The notes: generated from the sequence alone by a model not told the origin. Counted from the stretch's first letter, positions 27,983 to 37,060 are shown. The stretch is DNA of 64,000 bases from Photorhabdus akhurstii (GCF_018448925.1 NZ_RCWE01000002.1:406995-470994), one strand, 5' to 3'. Numbers and translations are program-made.

Positions 27983-28613
27983 ACAAGCACTACGGATAGA
28001 ATTAGTCGAATGGGCTCGCTCAATGTTCTACCGGGGTTATAGCAGCGGCGGCGCAGGTAACATCAGCGCCAAACTGGAAGATGGCGCGATCATCATCACA
28101 CCGACCAACTCCAGTTTTGGCGACTTGCAAGCCGACCGCCTGAGTAAGCTGGATGCGGAAGGCAACTGGCTATCCGGTGACAAACCCACCAAAGAAGTTT
28201 CCATGCACTTGGCAATGTATCGCAACCGTCCCGAATGCCATGCGGTGGTCCATCTACATTCCCCTTGGTTAACCGCCCTTTCCTGCCTACCCAATCTGGA
28301 TAAAAGTAACTGTCTGCCACCCATTACGCCCTACTATGTGATGCGAGTTGGAAAACTGCCCTTGGTCAAATACCTACCACCAGGAGATGAAAGAATCGGC
28401 GAAGAAATTGCGAAGCTGGCCGCAAAACACAACGCAATCCTCCTATCCAACCACGGACCTGTTGTCGGCGGCAAAACTTTACGGCAAGCTTTTTTCAATG
28501 CAGAAGAATTGGAAGATACCGCACGGCTCTATTTAACGTTACTGCCACATGGCTTCACCACATTAAATGAAGAGCAAGTACAAGAACTTGAAACTCGTTA
28601 CCCCAAGAACTGA
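27975..28613 (+). CDS. otnC: 3-oxo-tetronate 4-phosphate decarboxylase (class II aldolase family)
   Basis: I chose the ATG at 27975 (GGAGATGTTTC just before, inside the end of otnK), giving 212 residues. Class II aldolase/adducin fold: YSSGGAGNISAKLEDGAIIITPTN, then HLHSPWLTALSC with metal-binding His residues and NHGPVVGG. It yields dihydroxyacetone phosphate and CO2, feeding glycolysis. Confidence 0.88.
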   Translation: MSEQALRIELVEWARSMFYRGYSSGGAGNISAKLEDGAIIITPTNSSFGDLQADRLSKLDAEGNWLSGDKPTKEVSMHLAMYRNRPECHAVVHLHSPWLTALSCLPNLDKSNCLPPITPYYVMRVGKLPLVKYLPPGDERIGEEIAKLAAKHNAILLSNHGPVVGGKTLRQAFFNAEELEDTARLYLTLLPHGFTTLNEEQVQELETRYPKN

Positions 28614-28635
28614 GTAAACAAACAAGGAATTCATC

Positions 28636-29412
28636 ATGGCTAAATTTGCGGCAAACTTGAGCATGATGTTCAACGACGTACCTTTCACAGAACGTTTTGC
28701 CCGTGCAGCTAAAGCTGGATTTAAAGGCGTTGAATACCTGTTTCCTTATGAAGTGGCAGCGGAAGAACTGGCTGCCCTATTAAAACAGCATCAATTAACC
28801 CAAGTTCTGTTCAACATGCCCGCCGGAAACTGGGCCGCGGGAGAAAGAGGGATCGCCTCTATTCCTGGTCGTGAAAAAGAATTTGTCGAAGGTGTACAAA
28901 CCGCGCTGAAATATGCACTGGCGCTGAACTGCAAGCAAGTTCATGCGATGGCAGGAAAACTGGATGCCCAATTTCTGATACAACAACGCGAGTGTTATAT
29001 CAGCAACATTCAACATGCCGCTGATGTGATGGCAGAACATAACATCAACGTATTAATTGAACCGATTAATACTCGTGATATGCCAGGTTACTTTCTGACG
29101 ACTCAACATCAGGCTGAAACATTACTTAAAGCCATTGACCGTCAAAATGTTTTTATCCAGCTAGATCTTTATCACTGCCAGATTATGGAAGGAGATTTGC
29201 TCCGCACCATTGAGCGTCTATGGGGTAAGTTCAATCACATCCAGATTGCCTCCGTGCCCGACCGCCATGAGCCGGATAGCGGCGAGGTGAACTATCCGTG
29301 GCTATTTAACAAACTAGATGAAATGGGCTATCAAGGGTGGTTTGGCTGTGAATATCACCCCGCTGGTCACACAGAAGATGGTCTGAATTGGTTGACCAAA
29401 GTACAGAAATAA
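28636..29412 (+). CDS. otnI: 2-oxo-tetronate isomerase (Hyi/YgbM family)
   Basis: 258 residues, a xylose-isomerase-like TIM barrel: KFAANLSMMFNDVPFTERFARAAKAGFKGVEYLFPYE, metal ligands in VLIEPINTRDMPGYFL and LYHCQIMEGDL, and C-terminal GWFGCEYHPAG. It interconverts 2-oxo- and 3-oxo-tetronate. Classic annotation calls relatives hydroxypyruvate isomerase; the operon context favours the tetronate role. Confidence 0.88.
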   Translation: MAKFAANLSMMFNDVPFTERFARAAKAGFKGVEYLFPYEVAAEELAALLKQHQLTQVLFNMPAGNWAAGERGIASIPGREKEFVEGVQTALKYALALNCKQVHAMAGKLDAQFLIQQRECYISNIQHAADVMAEHNINVLIEPINTRDMPGYFLTTQHQAETLLKAIDRQNVFIQLDLYHCQIMEGDLLRTIERLWGKFNHIQIASVPDRHEPDSGEVNYPWLFNKLDEMGYQGWFGCEYHPAGHTEDGLNWLTKVQK

Positions 29413-29424
29413 TCAGGAGAAAAT

Positions 29425-30192
29425 ATGCTTCCATCAGAGCGTAGAGACTTTATTTATCGTTACGTACATGAATATCAGACAATTTCCATCAGTGCGCTGG
29501 TTAAACTGATGAATGTCTCACATATGACAGTACGGCGGGATATTCACACTCTGGAGGAGGAAGGAAAGGTCGTTAGCGTCAGTGGCGGCGTGCAACTTAG
29601 TGATGTTTTACGTCAAGAGTTGCCCTGGAATGAAAAAGCCCGGCTTAATCATCGTCATAAGCGGGAAATTGGTCACTATGCGGTATCTATGGTTGAAGAT
29701 GGACAAGTGGTCTATCTTGACGCCGGCACCACCACGTTTGAAATTGCCAGGGTTCTGGCTGAGCGTTTTAACCTCACTATCATCACGAACGATTTTTCCA
29801 TTACCCAATACCTGATGAACAAACCCCAATTAAATCTGTTCCATACCGGGGGACAGGTAGATAAGAGAAATCATTCCTGTGTTGGCCCTATCGCCGCTAT
29901 GTTGCTTCGCAACTTAAATGTGGATATTGCCTTTATTAGCACCAGCTCATGGGATCTGGAGCATGGAGTCTCCACGCCGCATGAAGAAAAAGTTTTAGTC
30001 AAACAAGCAGTATTGGAAATCGCCCGCCGACGTGTTTTGGTATCTGATAGCAGTAAATATGGCAAATACGGCATGTTTCGCGTCTGCCCGCTTTCAAGTT
30101 TGGATGATATTGTCTGTGACAGCCAGCTTCCACCGAAAGTGCAGCAACAATTACGAGAACACAATCTGATATTGCATACCGTCAACGTATAA
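29425..30192 (+). CDS. ygbI: DeoR-family transcriptional regulator (YgbI-like)
   Basis: 255 residues. The N-terminal DeoR helix-turn-helix (SISALVKLMNVSHMTVRRDIHTLEEEGKV, 18-46) precedes a sugar-phosphate-binding DeoR C-terminal domain (YLDAGTTTFEIARVL; IITNDFSITQYL). It sits within the operon on the same strand, 13 bases after otnI, so it is likely autoregulated together with the pathway. The inducer is probably a pathway phosphate ester (inference). Confidence 0.9.
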   Translation: MLPSERRDFIYRYVHEYQTISISALVKLMNVSHMTVRRDIHTLEEEGKVVSVSGGVQLSDVLRQELPWNEKARLNHRHKREIGHYAVSMVEDGQVVYLDAGTTTFEIARVLAERFNLTIITNDFSITQYLMNKPQLNLFHTGGQVDKRNHSCVGPIAAMLLRNLNVDIAFISTSSWDLEHGVSTPHEEKVLVKQAVLEIARRRVLVSDSSKYGKYGMFRVCPLSSLDDIVCDSQLPPKVQQQLREHNLILHTVNV

Positions 30193-30195
30193 GGA

Positions 30196-30322
30196 TATAC
30201 CCTATGGATTTCAAGATGCATCGCGACGGCAAGGGAACGAATCCCCGGGAGAATAGAAAACTATGTGACCGGGGTGAGTGAGTGCGGCCAACAAAGAGCC
30301 AACTTGAAGGATAACGGGTATA
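30196..30322. mobile_element. 127-bp MITE-like element with 20-bp terminal inverted repeats
   Basis: The left end (30196-30215) starts TATACCCTATGG and ends TTTCAAG. The right end (30303-30322) reads CTTGAAGGATAACGGGTATA, an imperfect inverse. The inside is non-coding and GC-rich. It lies in the only sizeable gap of the operon (between ygbI and denD). I recall similar elements as common in Photorhabdus, Xenorhabdus and other enterics, but could not check this. Confidence 0.75.
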
Positions 30323-30364
30323 AGAACCCTATATAACCAAAGCTATTAAACAAGGAGAGTCGCA

Positions 30365-31330
30365 ATGAAAGTAATCATCACTGGTGGAGCCGGTTTTCTG
30401 GGTCAGCAACTAGCCAGCGCTTTACTAAACAACCATCAAACATTAAATTTCGACCAACTCATATTGACCGATATTCAATGTCCTGTATCACCGGTTAACG
30501 ATCCCCGCGTCCAATGTCTGGCACTGGATTTAACTCAATCAGGAGCCGCGGAAAAACTGATCGATGAAAACAGTGCGGTACTATTCCATCTCGCTGCCAT
30601 TGTCAGTAGCCACGCTGAAAGCGATTTTGATCTCGGTTTGCAAGTTAACTTTGATGCTACTCGCAACTTATTAAACGTTGCACGGGTCAAAAATCCACAA
30701 TTGAAATTTATTTTCACCAGCTCTTTGGCTGTATTCGGCGGAGAATTACCCGCAACCATTACCGAACAGTGTGCGGTTAATCCTCAATCATCCTATGGCG
30801 CACAGAAAGCCATGTGTGAATTGATGATTAACGACTACTCCCGCAAAGGATATGTCGATGGCCGAGTTCTCCGTCTACCGACAATCAGTATCCGTCCCGG
30901 GAAACCAAATAAAGCAGCCTCCTCTTTTGCCAGTGCTATCATCCGTGAACCTCTGCACGGAGAAAGCAGCATCTGCCCGGTTTCCCGCGATCTTACTTTA
31001 TGGCTTTCCAGCCCTGAAACCGTGATCCGCAACTTTATCCATGCGGTTCAAATTCCGGCGGAAAAATTTGGTCTTTCCCGTACAGTTAATTTACCGGGTA
31101 TGAGTATCACGGTTCAGGGCATGATTGACGCATTGGCAGAAGTTGCCGGGCAGAAAACAGTGGAACTCATCCGCTTCGAACCAGACGAAAACATTAACCG
31201 TATTGTTGCCAGTTGGCCGGGTCACTTCGATATCAGTCGTGGCTTATCACTGGGTTTTCATGCTGATAATACTTTCAGTGATGCAATCCGGGCTTTTATC
31301 ACCAATAACTTGTCCCTATCTGGAGGCTAA
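30365..31330 (+). CDS. denD: D-erythronate dehydrogenase (SDR family)
   Basis: 321 residues, extended SDR: NAD motif ITGGAGFLGQQLASAL, FHLAAIVSSHAE, FTSSLAVFGG, and catalytic Y-x3-K in SSYGAQKAMCELM. DenD oxidises D-erythronate to 2-oxo-tetronate in characterised clusters, so with LtnD the operon can handle both epimers. AAGGAGAG precedes the ATG. It is followed two bases later by the permease. Confidence 0.85.
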   Translation: MKVIITGGAGFLGQQLASALLNNHQTLNFDQLILTDIQCPVSPVNDPRVQCLALDLTQSGAAEKLIDENSAVLFHLAAIVSSHAESDFDLGLQVNFDATRNLLNVARVKNPQLKFIFTSSLAVFGGELPATITEQCAVNPQSSYGAQKAMCELMINDYSRKGYVDGRVLRLPTISIRPGKPNKAASSFASAIIREPLHGESSICPVSRDLTLWLSSPETVIRNFIHAVQIPAEKFGLSRTVNLPGMSITVQGMIDALAEVAGQKTVELIRFEPDENINRIVASWPGHFDISRGLSLGFHADNTFSDAIRAFITNNLSLSGG

Positions 31331-31332
31331 TT

Positions 31333-32718
31333 ATGGAACTCTACATTCCGGTCATTGGTCTGGGTGTAGCCGTATTTACGTTGATCTTTCTGGTGCTACG
31401 TACCCGTGTTCATGCTTTATTAGCAATGCTCATCGCAGCGGCGATCGCCGGGCTATCTGGTGGCTTAACCGCAGCAAATACCATTGATGTTATGACTAAA
31501 GGCTTTGGCTCCACACTGGGCAGTATCGGCATTGTTATCGGTCTGGGAGTCATGATGGGACGAGTGCTGGAAGTTTCCGGCGCCGCGGAACAGATAGCCT
31601 ACAGCTTTATCAAATGGTTAGGTAAAAAACGCGAAGAGTGGGCATTAGCGATCACCGGCTATATTGTCAGTATTCCGATTTTTGTCGACTCTGCCTTTGT
31701 TATTCTCTACCCACTGGCAAAGGCACTCGCTAAAAAGGGAAAACGTCATCTTCTAACACTTGGCGTGGCGCTGGCCGGAGGGTTGGTTGTTACCCACCAT
31801 ACTGTTCCGCCAACACCGGGGCCACTGGGGGTTGCCGGCATTTTTGGTGTAGATGTCGGCGCCATGATGTTAACCGGTATGGTTCTGGCAGTGCCTTGCG
31901 TTATTGGCATTGTATTTTATGCCAAATGGTTAGCAGTAAAATATCCTGAATTTCAACCCATTGATGAAGCAGAAGAAGCGCAAGATCTACAAACAATCCA
32001 CCAACGCTACATGGAAGAAAAGGCGAGCAAACCGCTACCGAGCCTATTTTTCTCCCTGTTGCCGATTATCGTTCCTATCGCTTTAATCTTCATTAAAGCC
32101 ATTAATGGCCTGTTATTAAACACTGAAACTTTTACTGGACAAGAAAACAACTTCTATTTCCAAGCATTTGATTTCCTTGGCGCACCGGTTATTGCCTTAG
32201 CCATCAGTGTATTGTTGGCGGTTTATACCTTGATGCCAAAAGTCAATAAACATGAAGTGATTGATCGTCTGGAAGAGGGTTTACAGGCTGCCGGTATTAT
32301 TTTGTTGGTGACAGGAGCGGGCGGTGCGTTAGGTGCGGTACTGCGTGAAAGTGGTACCGGCACCATTCTAGCGCAATATATAGCCAATCTCCCCCTAACA
32401 CCGGTATTGATTCCATTTATCATTGCGACACTGGTTCGCTTAATTCAAGGTTCCGGCACTGTGGCAATGATTACCGCTGCTTCTATTTCCGCGCCAATTA
32501 TTAGTCAAATTCCGGGGATCAACATGCTGGTTGCCGCACAAGCAGCAACAATGGGCTCGTTATTCTTCGGTTATTTTAATGACAGCCTATTCTGGGTCGT
32601 TAACCGTATGATGGGAATCAAAGATGCCAAACAACAGATGATAGTTTGGTCAATACCAACCACTATTGCATGGGCAATTGGCTTATGTGGCGTCATCATT
32701 CTGGATCTGGTGTTATAA
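31333..32718 (+). CDS. ygbN: GntP-family acid-sugar permease (YgbN-like)
   Basis: 461 residues with 12 or more hydrophobic helices and GntP motifs: GFGSTLGSIGIVIGLGVMMGRVLE, PIFVDSAFVILYPLAKALA, THHTVPPTPGPLGVAG and GSGTVAMITAASI. It is a gluconate:H+ symporter relative, last gene of the operon, and the likely importer of threonate or erythronate. A hairpin follows at 32744. Confidence 0.9.
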   Translation: MELYIPVIGLGVAVFTLIFLVLRTRVHALLAMLIAAAIAGLSGGLTAANTIDVMTKGFGSTLGSIGIVIGLGVMMGRVLEVSGAAEQIAYSFIKWLGKKREEWALAITGYIVSIPIFVDSAFVILYPLAKALAKKGKRHLLTLGVALAGGLVVTHHTVPPTPGPLGVAGIFGVDVGAMMLTGMVLAVPCVIGIVFYAKWLAVKYPEFQPIDEAEEAQDLQTIHQRYMEEKASKPLPSLFFSLLPIIVPIALIFIKAINGLLLNTETFTGQENNFYFQAFDFLGAPVIALAISVLLAVYTLMPKVNKHEVIDRLEEGLQAAGIILLVTGAGGALGAVLRESGTGTILAQYIANLPLTPVLIPFIIATLVRLIQGSGTVAMITAASISAPIISQIPGINMLVAAQAATMGSLFFGYFNDSLFWVVNRMMGIKDAKQQMIVWSIPTTIAWAIGLCGVIILDLVL

Positions 32719-32743
32719 ACACCAAATCATTAGCTAAATTACC

Positions 32744-32774
32744 ATTTAGCCTCTTTAAAAATAAGAGGCTAAAT
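32744..32774 (+). terminator. Hairpin after ygbN
   Basis: A perfect 12-bp stem, ATTTAGCCTCTT (32744-32755) / AAGAGGCTAAAT (32763-32774), with a seven-base loop, 26 bases after the stop. The T-tract is short. Confidence 0.75.
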
Positions 32775-32908
32775 TAATACATTGATCATACTATAACCTA
32801 TTATAAAATTTCATTTATCAATTATCGAGGTATCCATTTTCCAGTGCTTCTATTAGATCAAAAACCTGGCCCGATGATTAGATCTTTGTCATTAATCTAA
32901 TGGGGCTA

Positions 32909-33256
32909 TTAAGATCCCACATGACGTTTACTGACTTCATTTTCTAGCGCTTGATTCACGAAAGCATTAACCGTCACATCTTCTTCAAGTGCTAATTCTG
33001 CAATTTTTCTATGCAATTCTGGATTAACTCTAACATCAAAAACCCCTTTGTATGGCACATCAGGGTTTTTATTTAATTCCTTGCAGTCTTGCAAATACAA
33101 ATCAATTGAGATCTTAAATTCATTTTCCAATTCTGCAATTGTTTTGGCTTCATAAGTCACCAAATCGCGGATATATTCCAATTTACCAAAAAGAGTATTG
33201 TTTTCCAGGTCAAATTCAATTGTACCTAAATAACCTTTATATTTTAAATATTTCAT
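32909..33256 (-). CDS. HicB-family antitoxin, second system
   Basis: 115 residues: HicB-type N-terminal domain (MKYLKYKGYLGTIEFDLENN, GKLEYIRDLVTYEA) and a C-terminal ribbon-helix-helix (FDVRVNPELHRKIAELALEED). It starts within the stop of the upstream toxin gene (ATGA overlap), so translation is coupled. The family differs from the hicB at 23735. Confidence 0.85.
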   Translation of the reverse strand: MKYLKYKGYLGTIEFDLENNTLFGKLEYIRDLVTYEAKTIAELENEFKISIDLYLQDCKELNKNPDVPYKGVFDVRVNPELHRKIAELALEEDVTVNAFVNQALENEVSKRHVGS

Positions 33257-33561
33257 ATCAACCCCACTTCTTTTAGAGTCTGTTTCACCGCTTTTAATGT
33301 GCTACCTTTAATGTAATTTTCAGGATGAGGGCGGTGCATTAAAATTGTGTGAATCAATGATTGATTGAAGAATCGTACCTTTGAACCTTGCTTTTCTTGT
33401 TTCTCATAATTTAATAGACTTAATAACACAACAAGTTTAGACCATTCAAAAGTTTTTTGGCTATTAAGAAACTTTTTTATCAGTTTCTCCGCTTTACTTA
33501 TATATTCGTCCTTTCTCTCAAGGATGTAACTAATGATAGTTACATAAATCAAGTAAATCAA
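33253..33561 (-). CDS. HicA-family toxin, second system (start uncertain)
   Basis: The conserved part reads SKAEKLIKKFLNSQKTFEWSK, then GSKVRFFNQSLIHTILMHRP and HPENYIKGSTLKAVKQTLKE. This is the HicA type with HRPHP and a C-terminal KxVGLI. The frame opens at TTG 33561; no ATG is present and the true start is probably a TTG near the DEYISKAEK part, giving about 85-90 residues. It is toxin-first with a coupled antitoxin. Confidence 0.8.
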   Translation of the reverse strand: MIYLIYVTIISYILERKDEYISKAEKLIKKFLNSQKTFEWSKLVVLLSLLNYEKQEKQGSKVRFFNQSLIHTILMHRPHPENYIKGSTLKAVKQTLKEVGLI

Positions 33562-33913
33562 GTTTCTTGTGCAACAAAATGGCGTTAATATCCTTCAGAT
33601 CGATTAAATGATACCATTATTATATATCTTCATAATATCATTCAATAAAATTGCAATATAATATTATATATTTAATATTTTTCTATTCTTCTTGACACTA
33701 TTAATTTCAATAATATTTTTAATTACCAAAAATAAATCATGCATTTAATACAATCCAATTAAACAATAAGATATAAGATTACCCACACTTGCTTATTAAT
33801 AATATTAAAATAACCTTATCCATATTGTAAAACCCCAAGTCACTCAATAACAAACATTTATTTAATTCGATTTTAAATAATAAAACCCCATTAACTATAA
33901 ATGAGGTATAAAT
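33562..33913. promoter_or_regulatory. Very AT-rich gap before the protease
   Basis: About 350 bases, mostly A and T with several short T and A tracts. No gene is visible. It should contain promoters for the protease (plus) and the second hicAB (minus), and it is a likely H-NS target. Confidence 0.4.
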
Positions 33914-34006
33914 ATGCACATAATTGTTATTCTACCAGGCCGTATTGATATAGTATATGATGGAATTTTATCTCTATCATCATATTATACAAGGATTATA
34001 TTATGA
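33914..34006 (+). CDS. Possible 30-residue leader peptide coupled to the protease gene
   Basis: ATG at 33914 with GAGG nine bases upstream. The frame runs 31 codons and ends in TGA overlapping the protease ATG (ATGA at 34003-34006). The peptide is hydrophobic (HIIVILPGRIDIVYDGILSL). The overlap suggests translational coupling, but it could be chance. Confidence 0.4.
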   Translation: MHIIVILPGRIDIVYDGILSLSSYYTRIIL

Positions 34007-34839
34007 AAGAAAAATTGCTTTTCATTATGGCTTTTATCAGCACGATCTCATTCTCATCGATGGCATATAGCGCCGAAGAAATAGAGATAATAAACGGTGA
34101 GCCTGCCGCATCGAATGAATTCCCATTCTATTCGGCACTTAATACAAAAGATGGAAACATTGAAGGGCATCATTGTGGCTCTATATTAATCAATAAACGT
34201 TGGGTTTTAACAGCAGCTCACTGTGTTGAAGATGATAATATTAAATCCACAATCTATGTAGGATTAGAAAGGTATAAACCGACACCAATATATAAAGATA
34301 AAGTTGATATTGATAAAATAATTATTCATCCAAACTGGTTTACATCGCCAGAGAATATTCAGCATAAAACGGGAACAAAAAAAGAAGCACGAAAACGAGG
34401 ACAATATGATATAGCGCTAATTAAGCTCAACCGAGATACTCATAGTAACGCATTTGCGAAACTCAATGGAATAAACGAAAACATTGAACTACCCGTTGGT
34501 ACAGAATTAACGGTTATTGGTTTTGGCAGGACGGAAAGCGTATTAACTCCAGATATATTAATGAAAACCAATGAACATATTCTTGATGATAAGAAATGTA
34601 TCGAAGTTCCGCCAGGATATCCTGATACAAATTATGATCCCAAGATAAATATTTGTTCTGGCAATCCAAATGGCGGTGTCGGCGGCGGAGATTCAGGCGG
34701 GCCATTAATGGTTAAAACAAATAACAACGACTATTTAGTTTCTGGATTAGTCTCTCGGTCACTGTTAAAACCAGCAGAACAGTTTACTAAGGTCAGTTTT
34801 TTCAATAATTGGATACTCGAAACCATGAAAAATAATTAA
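34003..34839 (+). CDS. Secreted trypsin-fold (S1) serine protease
   Basis: 278 residues. Sec signal peptide (KEKLLFIMAFISTISFSSMAYSA, cut near 24), short propeptide EEIE, then IINGEPAAS as the mature N-terminus. The catalytic triad is visible: H73 in TAAHC, D136 in YDIALIKL and S231 in GGGDSGGP. Cysteines 58/74 and 199/218 fit two conserved disulfides. The position six residues before Ser is Gly (G225), not Asp, so the S1 pocket should not be trypsin-like. It faces the PVC payload genes convergently. The target is unknown; insect or immune proteins are plausible. Confidence 0.92.
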   Translation: MKEKLLFIMAFISTISFSSMAYSAEEIEIINGEPAASNEFPFYSALNTKDGNIEGHHCGSILINKRWVLTAAHCVEDDNIKSTIYVGLERYKPTPIYKDKVDIDKIIIHPNWFTSPENIQHKTGTKKEARKRGQYDIALIKLNRDTHSNAFAKLNGINENIELPVGTELTVIGFGRTESVLTPDILMKTNEHILDDKKCIEVPPGYPDTNYDPKINICSGNPNGGVGGGDSGGPLMVKTNNNDYLVSGLVSRSLLKPAEQFTKVSFFNNWILETMKNN

Positions 34840-34890
34840 TTCCTATTAAACCAATCTTAGCATAAAAAGTTCAATAAGAAGCAAGTAATA

Positions 34891-34916
34891 TGCCTGAGAA
34901 GTGAAATACTCAGGCA
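34891..34916. terminator. Convergent terminator between the protease and the PVC payload genes
   Basis: TGCCTGAG (34891-34898) and CTCAGGCA (34909-34916) form a perfect 8-bp stem flanked by TAAAAAAAG on the plus-strand side. Confidence 0.75.
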
Positions 34917-34932
34917 TAAAAAAGATCTTATT

Positions 34933-35865
34933 TTATATTGGTGACTCTTGCGATTTTTTATATCGAGATAATGTTGATGAAAAATTACTTCCTGCACTTT
35001 GCACTTTTCCTGTAATAACATTGACCGGTGATGACAATATCCCCGAACAGTTATGACAAGCGGCAAAATCATCTCCAGCTTGTTTTGTTGTTAATCGCTG
35101 AGTAAAAATAGATGATTTCAACATATCCCGCATATACTCCCCTATTTTCCGACTCCCAACAGCTTCCCCTGCCCTTTCATCTTCTAAAGTCAATAAATTA
35201 TTCAGTGCTTGTACCTCTGCATGCAAACCAGCAATACCCGCCATCGTCGGTAATATATATTGATTATTAATAATATGATTTCTGATCAAAGATTCTACTA
35301 CAGGGTGCAAAGGGTTTTCCTTACCATACATCTCTCTTATCCCTGAAATAAAGGCTTCAATATCAGTGATCTTATAAGCTTCGGCCTCGTCACTTTGTTG
35401 CATTTTCCATTCTTCTTTATCTTTTACTATTGATAATTTCGGACGTTTAATCAAGCTAATACCCGGGAATAATCTTCCATACGCTAAGTTTCTATCATTA
35501 TCCTTAAAATTGACAAATTCATCGTCATAATCGCCATTATGCACATATCCTGCATGAGCAGCGAAATCTTGCAGAGATTTTTTTGAATAAATAAAATTTC
35601 CACCAGAAACACCATCCTTTTTTAAACCCGGTTTAGAGAATTTACGCTGCTTTGCAGGTTTCAATTGCCCAAACTCTTGCGAAGCATTGAGAATTAATCG
35701 CGTTTTACTCTTAAAATCACCAAATTCAGGAGTCTGTTTCTTATAAGCTGACATAACTGCTTTTACATTAGGTAATTCCAAATGTAATGCGTCCAACAAT
35801 CCTTCATTTGGAGCTTTACTTTTACCAAATTTAACTGCTTTTTCGCGAATATCATTCTTGAACAT
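34933..35865 (-). CDS. PVC payload: YwqJ-like nucleic-acid/nucleotide deaminase toxin
   Basis: 310 residues. The zinc-deaminase signature is visible: H215-A-E217 in GLHAEVQALNNLL and C270-x2-C273 in FAACHNCSGIL, the arrangement of the YwqJ-related toxin deaminases. The N-terminal 200 residues are not recognisable and may carry loading or targeting functions. H28-L29-E30-L31 matches a motif shared with the two neighbouring payloads. It is the last gene of the pvc-effector series on the minus strand. The substrate (free nucleotide, RNA, DNA or protein) cannot be told from sequence. Confidence 0.8.
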   Translation of the reverse strand: MFKNDIREKAVKFGKSKAPNEGLLDALHLELPNVKAVMSAYKKQTPEFGDFKSKTRLILNASQEFGQLKPAKQRKFSKPGLKKDGVSGGNFIYSKKSLQDFAAHAGYVHNGDYDDEFVNFKDNDRNLAYGRLFPGISLIKRPKLSIVKDKEEWKMQQSDEAEAYKITDIEAFISGIREMYGKENPLHPVVESLIRNHIINNQYILPTMAGIAGLHAEVQALNNLLTLEDERAGEAVGSRKIGEYMRDMLKSSIFTQRLTTKQAGDDFAACHNCSGILSSPVNVITGKVQSAGSNFSSTLSRYKKSQESPI

Positions 35866-36040
35866 TTCTACGCTCTCTATAATAGCTGAACTTGTGATAC
35901 CTGATATTATTATTTTATGCCAAACAACATTGCCATGTTTTTTTTCGATCTACAAAATAAATCAATCAATTTCTGACAAATCAGATAGTAAAAAATATTG
36001 CTAAATTTAAATAAAAAAGCTGTTAAACAAATCTACTATA

Positions 36041-37060
36041 TTATAACAACCGTTTTTTGAGTGAATTAATGACCTCAATAGTATTACCTTTCTTGCCGGG
36101 TGAAACAGTAGCATCTTCCGACAATACTTTGACATTCATCTTTCCTTTATCATCCCTAGCCAACAGCGCATAACTATAGCCAGCCCTAATAGCAGGTTTT
36201 TCAGGCTTCATTTCGTCATAGTTAAAAACGCCAACATTCTCTGCCTCATTATCAATCACCACGCCCGGTTTACCCATATAGGTAATGACACTCTGATCAT
36301 ACTTTGCAAATATATTCACCAGATCGTTATTCTGTTCGCCAACCGTCATCGGCTCGCTGTCCGGCGAAAGGGCTTTATGGCTCTCATAAGTAGCAACAAC
36401 ACCCTGCCGACCTGTTTTCCATTCATTATCTCCGGGTCTCTGTCCCGTATGATAAGCAAAAAAATAGCCATCCTTCACGGCATATATCATAGTACAACCA
36501 CTCAATGCGCCAGACGTAACAATAACCGGATGTCCCGCTTGAATATCCTTCAAAGCAATTCTAATCCCCACGGTTCCCGATGCGCCATTCACCACATTAA
36601 TCCCGGTAATATTGGGGTCCAGCGTATTTTTTCCCCAATGCACTCCTATCGCTCCTGAACCCGATTCTGATGATGTAACTTGATCACCAAGAAATCCCAT
36701 CACAACATCATGAAAAGGATTTTCCTGACGGGGAACGTTATTTCTCAAAGGTATTGCCTGTGCAAGTTCCCGATTACTGTCATAACGATGGGCCACGACA
36801 GGCACGTTAATTGGCGCCTCTTCACTCCCCACCAATAACCCTTTATTCCTCAACGGGGAAATATATCCCTTATTAAGGCTTCTATCCGCAAGAAATTGCT
36901 TCAATCCTTTGGTTTGCCTGCTTTTATAACCTTCCCCAGACTCACTCTCATTATTTAAAAGCTCAAGATGTCCACCAGAAGAACTTGATAATGGCGACTG
37001 CGTGGCACTATTTCTAGTACGTTGTGTGGATATTGTTTGAGGATTAGCATGTTTTAACAT
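36041..37060 (-). CDS. pnf: PVC payload: Pnf, CNF-type Rho GTPase deamidase
   Basis: 339 residues from the ATG at 37060 (GGAG upstream; a GTG four codons earlier is possible). The CNF1-like catalytic core has C189 in SGALSGCTMIYAV and H204 in FFAYHTG. They are exactly 15 residues apart, as C866 and H881 are in CNF1, with GVHWGKN upstream. CNF enzymes deamidate a switch II Gln of Rho, Rac and Cdc42. Pnf is a known cargo of the P. asymbiotica PVCpnf. The first 60 residues are Ser/Asn/Gln-rich and disordered-looking, fitting a loading leader, with H31-L32-E33-L34. Confidence 0.9.
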   Translation of the reverse strand: MLKHANPQTISTQRTRNSATQSPLSSSSGGHLELLNNESESGEGYKSRQTKGLKQFLADRSLNKGYISPLRNKGLLVGSEEAPINVPVVAHRYDSNRELAQAIPLRNNVPRQENPFHDVVMGFLGDQVTSSESGSGAIGVHWGKNTLDPNITGINVVNGASGTVGIRIALKDIQAGHPVIVTSGALSGCTMIYAVKDGYFFAYHTGQRPGDNEWKTGRQGVVATYESHKALSPDSEPMTVGEQNNDLVNIFAKYDQSVITYMGKPGVVIDNEAENVGVFNYDEMKPEKPAIRAGYSYALLARDDKGKMNVKVLSEDATVSPGKKGNTIEVINSLKKRLL

